Assembly (NCBI RefSeq): GCF_040081925.1
Contig: NZ_JBEBMF010000003.1
Location: 682,001-746,000, forward strand
DNA: 64,000 bases
Reading direction: 5' to 3'
DNA from: Mesorhizobium_K quangtriensis
Lineage (GTDB): Bacteria > Pseudomonadota > Alphaproteobacteria > Rhizobiales > Rhizobiaceae
Position 1 is the stretch's first letter. The number at the start of each line of letters is the position of its first letter. Under the pieces are notes generated by a model. That model searched no databases. It saw only the letters and a list, made by a program, of their open reading frames with translations, and was not told the origin of the DNA. This document shows positions 43,600 to 53,600 of the stretch, in pieces. The position numbers were made by a program, and so were the translations under genes.

Positions 43600-45402
43600 A
43601 TGGCACGCATGCTGATAAGCCTATTCTTGGGCATATATGCGCTACTGGGCGGCGGCATAGCCGCGGCCGAGCCTTCTCACGCTATTGCCATGCACGGCGA
43701 GCCGGCGTTGCCCGCCGACTTCGCGCATTTTCCATACGCCAACCCCGAAGCGCCCAAGGGCGGTGCCATCAACTATGCATGGCCGGGAACCTTCGACAGC
43801 ATCAATCCCTTCATCGTCCAGGGCAGCGGTGCGCGCGGCAGCCTCGACCTCGTCTTCGGCAACAATGTCTTCGAGACGCTGATGATGCGCTCGGCCGACG
43901 AACCCTTTTCGCTCTACCCGCTTCTGGCAAAGTCCATCAAGACGGATGACGAGCGGACGTTCGTCGAGTTCACGCTGGATGAGCGTGCGAAATTCTCCGA
44001 TGGCAAGCCTGTGACGCCGGAAGACGTCATCTTCACCTTCAACCTTCTCGCCGAGAAGGGCTTTCCTCGCTATGGCGTGACCGCCGGCAAGGTCGAAAAG
44101 GTCGAACAGGTCGGCACGAATGGCGTTCGCTTCACCTTCAAGCGGCCGGATCGCGAATTGCCCCTGATCCTTGCCCTGTTTCCGGTTCTGCCGAAGCATG
44201 CAATCGACGCCGAAACCTTCGACAAGTCGACGCTGAGACCGATGGTCGGCAGCGGACCCTACCGGCTGGAGACGGTAAAGGCTGGCGATTCCCTGACTTT
44301 CCGCAAGAACCCCGACTATTGGGCGAAGGACATCCCTTCCAAGCGCGGCTTCGACAATTACGACACGATCACTCTAACCTACTTCCGTGAAGAGAACGCG
44401 ATGTTCGAGGCCTTCAAGAAGGGGCTGGTCGACGTCTTTCTCGACGAGAACAGCGGTCGCTGGGCCAGCCAATATGATTTCCCGGCCGTGACTCGTGGCG
44501 ACATCATCAAGGAAACAATCAAGACGAGGTTGCCGTCAGGCATGCTCGGCATCGTGCTGAACACAAGGCAGCCGGTGTTCGAAGACGCCGCGCTGCGTGC
44601 TGCGCTGATTGATCTGTTCGACTTCGAATGGGCAAACCGTACGCTGTTTTCCGGCTCCTACACTCGCACACGCAGCTTTTTCGACAATTCGGATCTGTCC
44701 TCGGCCAATAGGCCCGCGAGCGAGAACGAAAGGGCCCTGCTCGCACCCTTTCCCGATGCCGTGACGCCGGAAATCCTGGCAAACGGCTGGACGCCGCCGA
44801 TCTCGGACGGCAGTGGGTTGGACCGCGCCTTCATGCGCGCCGGTTTCGAGAAGCTGAAAAAGGCAGGCTATGTGCTGAAAGACGGTCGTCTTCTCGCGCC
44901 AGACGGAAAGCCTGTCGCCTTCGAGATCATGCTGAAAAGCAACGAGAACCAGCAGGTCGCCGTCGCCTACCAGCAGACGCTGGCCAAGCTCGGTATCGAG
45001 GTTTCCATCCGCTCGGTCGATGCGGCGCAGTTCCTGCAACGACAGATCAACTACGATTTCGACGCCATGTTCTTCAATTATACGGCGTCGCTGTCGCCCG
45101 GCGTTGAGCAGCTTAACAGATGGGGCTCGTCGTCGAAGGAAAAGCCGGGCACCTTCAATTATGCGGGCGTCGCCGATCCCGCGGTCGATGCGATGATCGA
45201 GGCGCTGATCAATGCCCGCACCCGCGAAGACTTCGTTGACGCCGTGCGCGCCTACGACCGCGTGCTTCTGAGTGGAGCATATATCGTGCCGCTCTATTTC
45301 AAGCCGGAGCAGTGGATCGCCCACTGGAAGCGCATAGAGCGGCCGGATGTCGTTCCATTGCAGGGCGCGCAGTTTCCGACATGGTGGCATGCCGTCAATT
45401 GA
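43600..45402 (+). CDS. YejA-like ABC transporter substrate-binding protein (family 5)
   Basis: A 600-residue periplasmic binding protein: signal peptide (MARMLISLFLGIYALLGGGIAAA), then HAIAMHGEPALPADFAHFPYANPEAPKGG, typical of the YejA/MppA-like peptide-binding subgroup, and later GSGPYRLE, FREENAMFEAFKKGLVDVF and the C-terminal YIVPLYFKPEQWIAHW. The YejABEF importer takes up oligopeptides and microcin-type compounds, but no permease genes follow here. AGGAGG lies about a dozen bases before ATG 43600. The inverted repeat CCTGTTG/CAACAGG (43412-43436) lies in its upstream region. Confidence 0.9.
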   Translation: MARMLISLFLGIYALLGGGIAAAEPSHAIAMHGEPALPADFAHFPYANPEAPKGGAINYAWPGTFDSINPFIVQGSGARGSLDLVFGNNVFETLMMRSADEPFSLYPLLAKSIKTDDERTFVEFTLDERAKFSDGKPVTPEDVIFTFNLLAEKGFPRYGVTAGKVEKVEQVGTNGVRFTFKRPDRELPLILALFPVLPKHAIDAETFDKSTLRPMVGSGPYRLETVKAGDSLTFRKNPDYWAKDIPSKRGFDNYDTITLTYFREENAMFEAFKKGLVDVFLDENSGRWASQYDFPAVTRGDIIKETIKTRLPSGMLGIVLNTRQPVFEDAALRAALIDLFDFEWANRTLFSGSYTRTRSFFDNSDLSSANRPASENERALLAPFPDAVTPEILANGWTPPISDGSGLDRAFMRAGFEKLKKAGYVLKDGRLLAPDGKPVAFEIMLKSNENQQVAVAYQQTLAKLGIEVSIRSVDAAQFLQRQINYDFDAMFFNYTASLSPGVEQLNRWGSSSKEKPGTFNYAGVADPAVDAMIEALINARTREDFVDAVRAYDRVLLSGAYIVPLYFKPEQWIAHWKRIERPDVVPLQGAQFPTWWHAVN

Positions 45403-45412
45403 GAGGTTTGAA

Positions 45413-46087
45413 ATGCCCGAGAAACAGACGATCCAGATCGACGTGGTGTCAGACGTTGTCTGCCCATGGTGTTTCCTCGGGCAGAAGCGGCTGGACGCGG
45501 CTATTGCCGCCTCGCCCGGCGTCGATGTCGCAGTCGCCTGGCGGCCTTATCAGCTTGATCCGACGATTCCGGCCGAAGGCATGGATCGCAAGGCCTATAT
45601 GCGCGCCAAATTCGGCGACAAGTCCCGGTTGCGCGATGCGCATATCAGGCTTGAGGAACTTGGGAAGGCGGTCGGGATCGCCTACGACTTCGACGCGATC
45701 AAGGTCGCGCCCAATACGCTCGACGCCCACCGCGTGATTCGCTGGGCCGGGGCGACCGGCCCTGAGGCGCAGAACAAACTGGTCCGACAACTTTTCCGGC
45801 TCTATTTCGAAGAAGAACGCAATATTGGCGACCACGCCGTACTTGTTGAGGCGGCTGAAGCGTGCGGAATGGATGGAGCAGTGGTTGGCAGCCTGCTCGC
45901 CAGCGACGCCGACCGTAGCGCGGTTACGGAAGAGGCATCGACGGCCTCGCGGATGGGCATAACCGGCGTCCCCTGCTTCCTGCTGGAAGGCAAATATGCC
46001 GTCATGGGCGCACAGGAAACGGACACGCTCGCTGACGCCATCCGGCAGATCGCGGATGCCAAGCAACGCGGTGAATTGCCCGCCTGA
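45413..46087 (+). CDS. DsbA/FrnE-family thiol oxidoreductase
   Basis: A 224-residue thioredoxin-fold protein of the FrnE/2-hydroxychromene-2-carboxylate isomerase group. VVSDVVCPWCFLGQ carries the CPWC active site near residue 18. WRPYQLDPTIP and a helical insertion follow, then GITGVPCFLLEGKY with the cis-Pro loop (VPCF). No signal peptide is seen, so it acts in the cytosol, probably as a disulfide isomerase or glutathione-linked enzyme. GAGAGG precedes ATG 45413, ten bases after the YejA-like gene. Confidence 0.9.
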   Translation: MPEKQTIQIDVVSDVVCPWCFLGQKRLDAAIAASPGVDVAVAWRPYQLDPTIPAEGMDRKAYMRAKFGDKSRLRDAHIRLEELGKAVGIAYDFDAIKVAPNTLDAHRVIRWAGATGPEAQNKLVRQLFRLYFEEERNIGDHAVLVEAAEACGMDGAVVGSLLASDADRSAVTEEASTASRMGITGVPCFLLEGKYAVMGAQETDTLADAIRQIADAKQRGELPA

Positions 46088-46093
46088 GGAGTC

Positions 46094-46108
46094 GATTTTA
46101 ATAAAATC
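46094..46108 (+). terminator. Small AT palindrome after the FrnE-like gene
   Basis: GATTTTA and TAAAATC flank a central A, a perfect 7-bp inverted repeat seven bases after the stop. The stem is AT-rich and lacks a T tract, so it might be a weak terminator or a binding site. Confidence 0.3.
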
Positions 46109-46662
46109 AATGGGTTAATCGATGCCAGGTCGAGAAAACCCTATTGTTGTCGAACCGTCCATTTGACTTGCCGGCGTCAGAAATCGGGGTTGCCTAAAAC
46201 TTCGCCAAATCATAAAAGCGGTGCTGGATCATCATATGCCCGGAACCCCTCCGCCACTCCCAAAGGTTAGTCTGACGGCGGACAAAGGTGGCTCCAATCG
46301 CAACAGTCGATGCAGGCAGGGTTGATCCCTGAGGATTTCGTCAGGGCGCCCCGGTGGCGCGGGTCCCCTGTCGCAAACGAATACGGCCGGAAGACGAAGG
46401 ATCCGCGCCGGCTCATCGAGAGCAAAACAAGCTGGTCCGGCCAGGTCGGGCTTAGGTTCAAAGGGTTCCGCTAGGGAAGCAATGGCTTCAAGTGATATCA
46501 TGGAAAGGTCCGCAGGATACCGCGCCGTTTCGGCCGCGGGCGGCACCGCCATGGCTGAACGCCAGCTCCACGCGGACATAATTTCCGGCATCCCATCAGG
46601 CGCGCGGCGCAGGGCTTTTTCCCTGACGCTACGGTCGACGGCAGCCGGAGGGAAAACGCATT
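46109..46662 (+). promoter_or_regulatory. Gene-free rne upstream region with probable long leader
   Basis: These 554 bases hold no reading frame I can support. A promoter candidate TTGCCT (46190-46195), 17 bases, then TAAAAG (46213-46218) would give a leader of about 440 bases. Just before the start, 46607-46629 forms an 8-bp bulged hairpin around CTTTTT, and GGAGGG at about 46649 serves as the ribosome site. Long, structured rne leaders allow RNase E to limit its own mRNA in E. coli; the same is inferred here, not shown. Confidence 0.5.
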
Positions 46663-49545
46663 ATGCCAAACAAGATGCTTATCGACTCCTCCCACCCGGA
46701 GGAAACACGGGTTGTCGTCGTTCGCGGTAACCGCATTGAAGAATTTGATTTCGAATCACAGGACAAGAAGCAACTCAAAGGAAATATCTATCTTGCGCGG
46801 GTTACCCGCGTAGAGCCGTCGCTTCAGGCTGCCTTTGTCGAATATGGTGGGAACCGTCACGGTTTCCTCGCCTTCAGCGAAATCCACCCTGACTACTACC
46901 AGATCCCGGTTGCCGACCGTCAGGCCCTGCTGCGTGCAGAGGCCGAGGAGGAAGAGGACGAGGACGAGGACGGTGAGGAACGCGAGCGCAGCCGCGGCAA
47001 TCGCCGGCGTCGGCGCGGCGGCCGCAGCCGCGACAAGGGCGAGGACGGCGCCAGGGCAGCAGCGGAATCCGCTACCGAAGCGACTTCCGACGGTGAGCAG
47101 TCCGCAGAGGGCATAGAGGTTCTCGGCGATGTTTCTGTCGACGATGTCGTGGAAACCGACGAACCCGCTTCTGCAGGCGTCGAGGCGGCGGAAGACGCGA
47201 CCGAACCGACGGCCGACGAGGACAGGCCTGAAGAAGGTGGCCCGAAGTCGATCGCAGCCGAGGTCGAGGTCGATGTCATCACCGAAGACCTGCCCGCGCT
47301 GGCCGAAAGCCCGGAAAGCGAGAGCGATGCCCGTGGGGTCGTAGAAGAGGTTCACGCCACTCACCATGATGACGAACACGAGCACGAGGTGGAATCGGTC
47401 GGGGCCGAGGACGCGCTTGAAGAAGTGCGCAATCGCCGCAAGCCGCCGCGCCGCCACTACAAGATCCAGGAAGTAATCAAGCGCCGGCAGATCCTGCTCG
47501 TGCAGGTCGTCAAGGAAGAGCGCGGCAACAAGGGCGCGGCGCTGACCACGTACCTTTCGCTTGCCGGCCGCTATTCAGTGCTGATGCCGAACACCGCGCG
47601 CGGCGGCGGCATTTCGCGCAAAATCACCAATGCGCAGGACCGCAAGCGCCTGAAGGAAGTCGTCAGCGACCTCGAAGTGCCGCAGGGCATGGGCGTCATC
47701 CTGCGCACCGCAGGCGAAAGCCGCACCAAGGCTGAGATCAAGCGCGACTACGAATATCTGATGCGGCTCTGGGACAATGTGCGCGAGCTTACGCTCAAGT
47801 CCACCGCTCCTGCTCTCGTTTATGAGGAAGGCTCGCTGATCAAGCGGTCCGTGCGCGACCTCTACAACAAGGACATCGACGAGATTCTCGTCGCCGGTGA
47901 GGAAGGCTACCGGGAAGCAAAAGACTTCATGCGGATGCTGATGCCGAGCCATGCGAAGGTGGTCCAGCCGTATCGCGAGACGACCCCTCTCTTTGCCCGC
48001 TTCGGCATGGAGGCCCAACTCGACAAGATGCTGCAGCCGCAGGTGACGCTGAAGAGCGGCGGCTACCTCATCATCAACCAGACAGAGGCGCTGGTTGCGA
48101 TCGACGTCAACTCCGGACGCTCGACGCGCGAGCATTCGATCGAGGAAACGGCGCTCCACACAAACCTCGAAGCCGCCGAGGAAGTCGCCCGGCAACTGCG
48201 CCTGCGTGACCTTGCGGGCCTGATCGTCATCGACTTCATCGACATGGAGGAGAACCGCAACAACCGTGCGGTCGAGAAGCGCCTCAAGGATCATCTCAAG
48301 AACGACAGGGCGCGCATCCAGCTTGGCCGTATCTCGCATTTCGGCCTGATGGAGATGAGCCGCCAGCGCATCCGCGCCAGCGTGCTGGAATCGACGATGA
48401 AGCCCTGCCCGCATTGCGGCGGGACCGGTCATGTGCGCTCGGATTCTTCCGTTGCGCTGATGGTCGTGCGTGCGATCGAGGAATTCCTGCTCAAGGATTC
48501 GCGCAACCACATAACCGTCAAGACGCCCTCGTCGACGGCCCTTTACATGCTCAACCACAAGCGCAGCACGTTGACAGAACTGGAGGCGCGCTTCGGCCTG
48601 GCGATCACGATCGAGGTCGATGAAACCGTTGGCGCGCAGCACTACGTTATCACGCGCGGCGCGGTTGCCGAAAAGCCGGTTGGTTTCCAGGAGCATCAGT
48701 TCCTGGCGCCGCCCCCCGTCGAGGAAGACGATGACGACGACCTTGTCATCGAGGCCGAGGCTGAGGAAGAAGCGGTCGAGCAGAGGCCGCAGCAGAACCA
48801 GCAGCGTCATGCCGAGAACGGCGAGGAAGGCAACCGCAAGCGCCGTCGCCGTCGTCGTCGCCGCGGTGGACGTGATCGCGACCGCGAGCACGACCAGAAC
48901 GGCGCATCGGACGCCGTAGTAGCTGACGCACCTTCGGTCTCGCCGGCCGAGGCGGAGTTTGCGGCGAGCGAGTCCGACCTCGACGTTGATGCCGAGGGTT
49001 CCGAGACCGAAGCGATTGCGGAAGCCGAAGCCGGTACCGCCGTCGTCGCAGACGATGGACAGGCCAAGAAGCGCCGGCGCGGCAAGCGTGGCGGCAAGCG
49101 AAACCGTCGCGAAGGCGACGAGCAGGAAGCTGAAGCTGGGACGTCTGACGAGGCTGGCGACGAGGTCGAGGCTGTAGCGGAAGTTTCGATGGAAGAGACT
49201 GTCGAAGCCGTGGCGGTCGAGCCCGTCGTGGAAACGGCCGAACCCGAAGAGCCGAAGAAGAAGCCGAAGCGCGCCTCCCGGGCGAAGAAAAAGGCCGCCG
49301 AGCCCGAGGAAGCGGCAGCGATCGAGGTCGCCGTTGAGGATACGACGGTTGTGGCTGCAGCACCGGAGGAGCCGGCGGCGATCGTCCCGCCAGTTGCCGA
49401 AGAGACCGAAAGCGCTCCGGCCGCAAAATCCAATGGCGAGCCGCCGAAGCCGGTTGTGTCATCCACTCTGTCGGAAGGGCAGGAAAAGCCTGCCGACGAC
49501 CAGCCCAAGAAGGGCGGTTGGTGGCAAAGGCGCGGCTTCTTCTGA
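46663..49545 (+). CDS. rne: Ribonuclease E
   Basis: A 960-residue endoribonuclease, the core of RNA decay and rRNA/tRNA maturation. The S1 domain is split. Residues about 40-92 and 266-310 form the fold, and residues about 93-265 are an insertion rich in Glu, Asp and Arg. Catalytic Asp481 (LVAIDVNSGR) and Asp524 (LIVIDFIDM) sit 43 apart as in E. coli (303/346), and the Zn-link CPHC is at Cys582/585. The C-terminal 300 residues are Arg- and Glu-rich, disordered scaffold ending in KKGGWWQRRGFF. The insertion is known from other alphaproteobacteria. Confidence 0.96.
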   Translation: MPNKMLIDSSHPEETRVVVVRGNRIEEFDFESQDKKQLKGNIYLARVTRVEPSLQAAFVEYGGNRHGFLAFSEIHPDYYQIPVADRQALLRAEAEEEEDEDEDGEERERSRGNRRRRRGGRSRDKGEDGARAAAESATEATSDGEQSAEGIEVLGDVSVDDVVETDEPASAGVEAAEDATEPTADEDRPEEGGPKSIAAEVEVDVITEDLPALAESPESESDARGVVEEVHATHHDDEHEHEVESVGAEDALEEVRNRRKPPRRHYKIQEVIKRRQILLVQVVKEERGNKGAALTTYLSLAGRYSVLMPNTARGGGISRKITNAQDRKRLKEVVSDLEVPQGMGVILRTAGESRTKAEIKRDYEYLMRLWDNVRELTLKSTAPALVYEEGSLIKRSVRDLYNKDIDEILVAGEEGYREAKDFMRMLMPSHAKVVQPYRETTPLFARFGMEAQLDKMLQPQVTLKSGGYLIINQTEALVAIDVNSGRSTREHSIEETALHTNLEAAEEVARQLRLRDLAGLIVIDFIDMEENRNNRAVEKRLKDHLKNDRARIQLGRISHFGLMEMSRQRIRASVLESTMKPCPHCGGTGHVRSDSSVALMVVRAIEEFLLKDSRNHITVKTPSSTALYMLNHKRSTLTELEARFGLAITIEVDETVGAQHYVITRGAVAEKPVGFQEHQFLAPPPVEEDDDDDLVIEAEAEEEAVEQRPQQNQQRHAENGEEGNRKRRRRRRRRGGRDRDREHDQNGASDAVVADAPSVSPAEAEFAASESDLDVDAEGSETEAIAEAEAGTAVVADDGQAKKRRRGKRGGKRNRREGDEQEAEAGTSDEAGDEVEAVAEVSMEETVEAVAVEPVVETAEPEEPKKKPKRASRAKKKAAEPEEAAAIEVAVEDTTVVAAAPEEPAAIVPPVAEETESAPAAKSNGEPPKPVVSSTLSEGQEKPADDQPKKGGWWQRRGFF

Positions 49546-49583
49546 GACCGGGCCGCAATCCGGCGGCCAAGTGAATGTAATAA

Positions 49584-49609
49584 AAAGGCGCGGTCCAAAC
49601 CGCGCCTTT
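49584..49609 (+). terminator. Terminator after rne
   Basis: AAAGGCGCGG pairs with CCGCGCCTTT in a 10-bp stem around TCCAAA, followed by CTTGT. It also faces the convergent cytochrome gene. Confidence 0.88.
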
Positions 49610-49628
49610 CTTGTATTGGCAGAGCCGG

Positions 49629-50093
49629 TCAGGGCATCTGCGGTTCGAAAACGATGAAGGGCGTGGTCGGTTTGACGCCGGGCTCCACGTAGTCAGGCGC
49701 CGGAGCACCCGGCTCGCCGAGCGACTTCACATAGCGGTAGAAAGAGCGCAGTTCGTCTTCCTTCATTCCGTGTACGCCGAACCAGGGCATCGGCGGCCGC
49801 GTCTTGAAAGTATGGCCGTACTCGACGAATTCGTCCTCACCCATTTTCGATAGCGTGATGCGCAGGTTGGACGGATAGGTGGTGCCCCAGGGCCCCTTGA
49901 AGCCGATGGCACTGCCGCGTAGCGCCCGTTCCGGGTCGATCTGCCCGCCGCTGACGGCGTAGCCGTCGGTATGGCAGTCATGGCAGCCGCCGATGATGGA
50001 GATCCGCAAGCCTTCTTCCACCGAAATGTCTTCCGCCAATGCGTACGGAACTGCCGCGATTATCAGGCCCGCGGCGATGACGAATTGTCTCAT
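49629..50093 (-). CDS. Periplasmic c-type cytochrome
   Basis: A 154-residue exported protein with a signal peptide (RQFVIAAGLIIAAVPYALA) and one haem-binding CHDCH motif (GGCHDCHTDGY, about residues 35-39 in the precursor). It continues through GPWGTTYPSNLRITLSKM and PPMPWFGVHGMKEDELRSFYRYVKSLG. A nearby Met probably supplies the sixth haem ligand. The pattern resembles cytochrome subunits of dehydrogenases. The frame opens at 50210, but Met at 50093 starts the signal peptide and follows GAGGGAG. Confidence 0.88.
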   Translation of the reverse strand: MRQFVIAAGLIIAAVPYALAEDISVEEGLRISIIGGCHDCHTDGYAVSGGQIDPERALRGSAIGFKGPWGTTYPSNLRITLSKMGEDEFVEYGHTFKTRPPMPWFGVHGMKEDELRSFYRYVKSLGEPGAPAPDYVEPGVKPTTPFIVFEPQMP

Positions 50094-50210
50094 TCTGCTG
50101 GCTCCCTCAATGTCGGCTGAGAAGTCGCTGATCCCGGTAACGGCCGGATGGCGCAGATTACCAGATGCCGTTACGCAAGTGTTGCCTGGAGCGGAGCGGC
50201 TTTCGGACAA

Positions 50211-50618
50211 TCAGGCCATATTGTCCCTCACCAACCGCATCAGCACCTGCATCGCCTCGTCTGTCCGATCTGCCGGCACAAACAGATGATCGTGGAAATA
50301 GGCCGAGACCGGGTTCACGCCCATACCGGCTGCTGCGAGCCGCGTGGCGATGACGGCCAGGAAGCCGACCGCCTCAAGTGAGGAATACACGTTCAGCGTG
50401 ATCATCCGGCTCGGAAACGCAAAGGCCAGTCCCGCCAGCCTCGCTTCGCTTTCCGGAAGGACAAGCGTAACGCCTTCCTTCTCGCGAAAGATCATCACCG
50501 GTTCGACGCCGGAGGGCACCGTTTCTCCAGGCGGCAAGGTCGCAAAGACGTAGACGCCCGGCAAAAGCTCCGGCGACATCGACCCGAGAAGGTTCTGCAG
50601 GTCGGTTTCGCCGGTCAT
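50211..50618 (-). CDS. ACT-domain protein
   Basis: A 135-residue protein with paired ACT-like halves: SPELLPGVYVFATLPPGETVPSGVEPVMIFREKEGVTLVL and the second with MITLNVYSSLEAVGFLAVIATRLAAAGMGVNPVSAYFHDHLFVP. ACT domains bind amino acids, so a small sensing or regulatory role is likely. It lies three bases after the mfd stop, so it may be translated from the mfd transcript. Confidence 0.85.
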   Translation of the reverse strand: MTGETDLQNLLGSMSPELLPGVYVFATLPPGETVPSGVEPVMIFREKEGVTLVLPESEARLAGLAFAFPSRMITLNVYSSLEAVGFLAVIATRLAAAGMGVNPVSAYFHDHLFVPADRTDEAMQVLMRLVRDNMA

Positions 50619-50621
50619 GCC

Positions 50622-53600
50622 TCAGGCGGCCTTCGACGCCATGCGCGCGAGCTGGGTCATCACAACCGCCGAACCGGCCAGCCGCTTGTCGGCGCTCGGC
50701 CAGTCGCGGATGAAGACGATGCTATGGTCGGGGCGTATCTTCGCCAAGGAGCCCTGCTCGCCGATATAGCGGACAAGCCCCGCCGGATCGGGGAACTGCT
50801 TGTTGCGGAAATGGATGACGACGCCCTTGGGGCCCGCATCCAGCTTTTCGACATTGGCCTGTCGGCACAGCGCCTTGATGAAGACGATCTTGAGCAGGTG
50901 CTGAACCTCGTCCGGCAACGGACCGAAGCGGTCGATCAGTTCAGCGCCGAAGGCATCGATCTCTTCCGGCGTCTCCAGATCGCCCAAGCGACGGTAAAGC
51001 GCGAGGCGCAACTGGAGGTCCGGCACATAGGCTTCCGGGATCATGACTGCGGTGCCGACCGTGATCTGCGGCGACCAGCCGCCATCGACTGCCTCACCGG
51101 TGTCGCGGATTTCGGCGACCGCCTCCTCAAGCATCTGCTGATAGAGCTCGAAGCCGACTTCCTTGATATGGCCGGATTGCTCTTCGCCGAGCAGATTGCC
51201 TGCTCCACGAATATCCAGGTCGTGGCTGGCGAGCTGGAAACCCGCGCCAAGCGTATCCAGCGACTGCAGCACCTTCAGGCGGCGGTCGGCGGTGTCGGTC
51301 AGCTTGCGGTTCGCCGGCAGGGTGAAGAGCGCGTAGGCGCGCAGCTTCGAGCGCCCTACCCGCCCGCGCAACTGGTAGAGCTGCGCCAGCCCGAACATGT
51401 CAGCACGGTGCACGATCAGCGTGTTCGCGGTCGGGACGTCGAGACCGGATTCCACGATGGTGGTCGACAGCAGCACGTCGTACTGGCCGTCGTAGAAGGC
51501 GTTCATGATGTCGTCGAGCTCGCCGGGCGGCATCTGGCCGTGGGCGGTGGCGAATTTCAGTTCCGGCACCTGCTCGCGCAGGAAGCTGCCGACCTCGTCC
51601 AGATCGGCGATGCGCGGGACGACGTAAAAACTCTGCCCCCCGCGATAGCGTTCGCGCAGGAGCGTTTCGCGGATCACCAGCGGATCGAAGGGCGAAATGA
51701 AGGTGCGCACCGCCATGCGGTCGACCGGCGGCGTGGCGATCAGCGACAGTTCGCGAACGCCCGTCAGCGCCAGTTGCAGCGTGCGCGGAATAGGCGTCGC
51801 GGACAACGTGAGAACATGCACGTCGCTTTTCAGTTCCTTCAGGCGTTCCTTGTGCTTGACGCCGAAATGCTGCTCCTCGTCGATGATCAGCAGGCCGAGG
51901 TTCTTGAAGGAAATGGAGCTGCCAAGCAGCGCGTGCGTTCCGACCACGATATCCACGGTGCCGTCTGCAAGCCCCTTCTTCGTTTCGGCAAGCTCCTTCG
52001 CACCAACAAGGCGCGACGCCTGCCTGACCGTAATCGGAAGTCCCGCGAAGCGCTGCGAAAACGTCTTGAAATGCTGGCGCGACAGCAGCGTGGTGGGCAC
52101 CACGACCGCGACCTGCACACCCTCCATCGCCGCGACGAAAGCGGCGCGCAACGCGACTTCGGTCTTGCCGAAGCCGACGTCGCCGCAGATCAGACGATCC
52201 ATCGGACGGCCGAGAGACAGGTCGTCCAGCACGGAGTCGATGGCGTTCTGTTGGTCGTCGGTCTCCTCGTAGGGAAAACGGGCGGAGAACTCGCCGTAGA
52301 GCCCTTCCGGCGCGTTGAACGCCTTGGCGGTGCGCATCTTGCGCTCGGCCGCGATGCGAATGAGCTGGCCCGCCATCTCCAGCAGGCGGCGCTTCAGCTT
52401 CGCCTTGCGCGACTGCCATGCGCCGCCGCCAAGCCTGTCGAGCTGCGCCTCGGCGGAGTCCGACCCGTAGCGCGACAGCAGTTCGATGTTTTCGACCGGA
52501 AGGTAGAGGCGTCCGTCGCCGGCATAGTGGATTTCGAGGCAGTCGTGCGGGGCACCCGCCGCCTCGATCGTCTTCAGGCCGATGAAGCGGCCGATCCCGT
52601 GGTCGGCATGGACGACGATGTCGCCAGCCGACAGCGACGCGGCCTCGGCAATGAAATCGGACGCCTTCTTGCGGCGCTTGGAGCGGCGGACCAGACGGTC
52701 GCCCAGAATGTCCTGCTCGGCGACCACCACCAGCCGGTCGGTCTCGAAACCCGCTTCCAGAGGCAGGACAGCCGCACCGACCTGCCCGGCCTCGAGTTTC
52801 TCGATGTCGGCCAGGGTGGCGACCGGCTTGAGGTTGCCGAGCTTGTGTTCGACGAGGATCTGCGTCAGCCGATCGAGCGAGCCGTCGCTCCAACCGGCAA
52901 CCACGACTCGGCGCTTGGCGGCGCGGACGGAGGAGATGTGATCGACGGCGGCCTGAAAGACATTGGCGTTGGGGTCGGCGCGTTCCTCGGCGAAGGAGCG
53001 TCCGGCGCGCGACCCCGCGTGCAGGACCGTGCGTGGACCGGCATCGGGCGTATCGAAGGGCGTGAACTCGATGGCCAGATGGTCGGGCAGCGCGGCCGCA
53101 ATGTCGTCGGGTGTCAAGTACAGCAAGCCGGGCGGCGTCGGCTTGTAGGGCACCGCCTCCTTGAGCGCCGCGCTCGCCTGCTGGCGGCGCGCCTCGTAGT
53201 AATCGAGGATCAGCTTGTTACGCTCGTCCAACGCTTCTTTCGCGAGGTGGTCGAAGACGACAGGCGCGCCCGGCAGGTAGTCGAACAGCGTTTCCAGCCG
53301 CTCGTAGTAGAAAGGCAGCCAGTGCTCCATGCCGGCGAAGCGCCTGCCCTCGCTGATGGCCGCGTAAAGCCCGTCATCGCGCGACGGCGCGCCGAACGCC
53401 TCGATGTAGTTGCGCCTGAAACGGCTGATCGTCTCGGGCGTCAGCATCACCTCGGTCATCGGCTGGAGCGTGACCTGCGGCTGAGCACCCGTGGTGCGCT
53501 GCGTCGCGACATCGAAGGCGCGGATCGTCTCCAGCGTGTCGCCAAAGAAATCGAGCCGCAGCGCCTCGTCAGCGCCCGGCGCAAAGAGGTCGAGAATGCC

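Noticed and set aside
46232..46591. Minus-strand open frame of 119 codons in the rne leader
   Set aside because: No homology, signal peptide or ribosome site recognised; a leader region is a simpler explanation.
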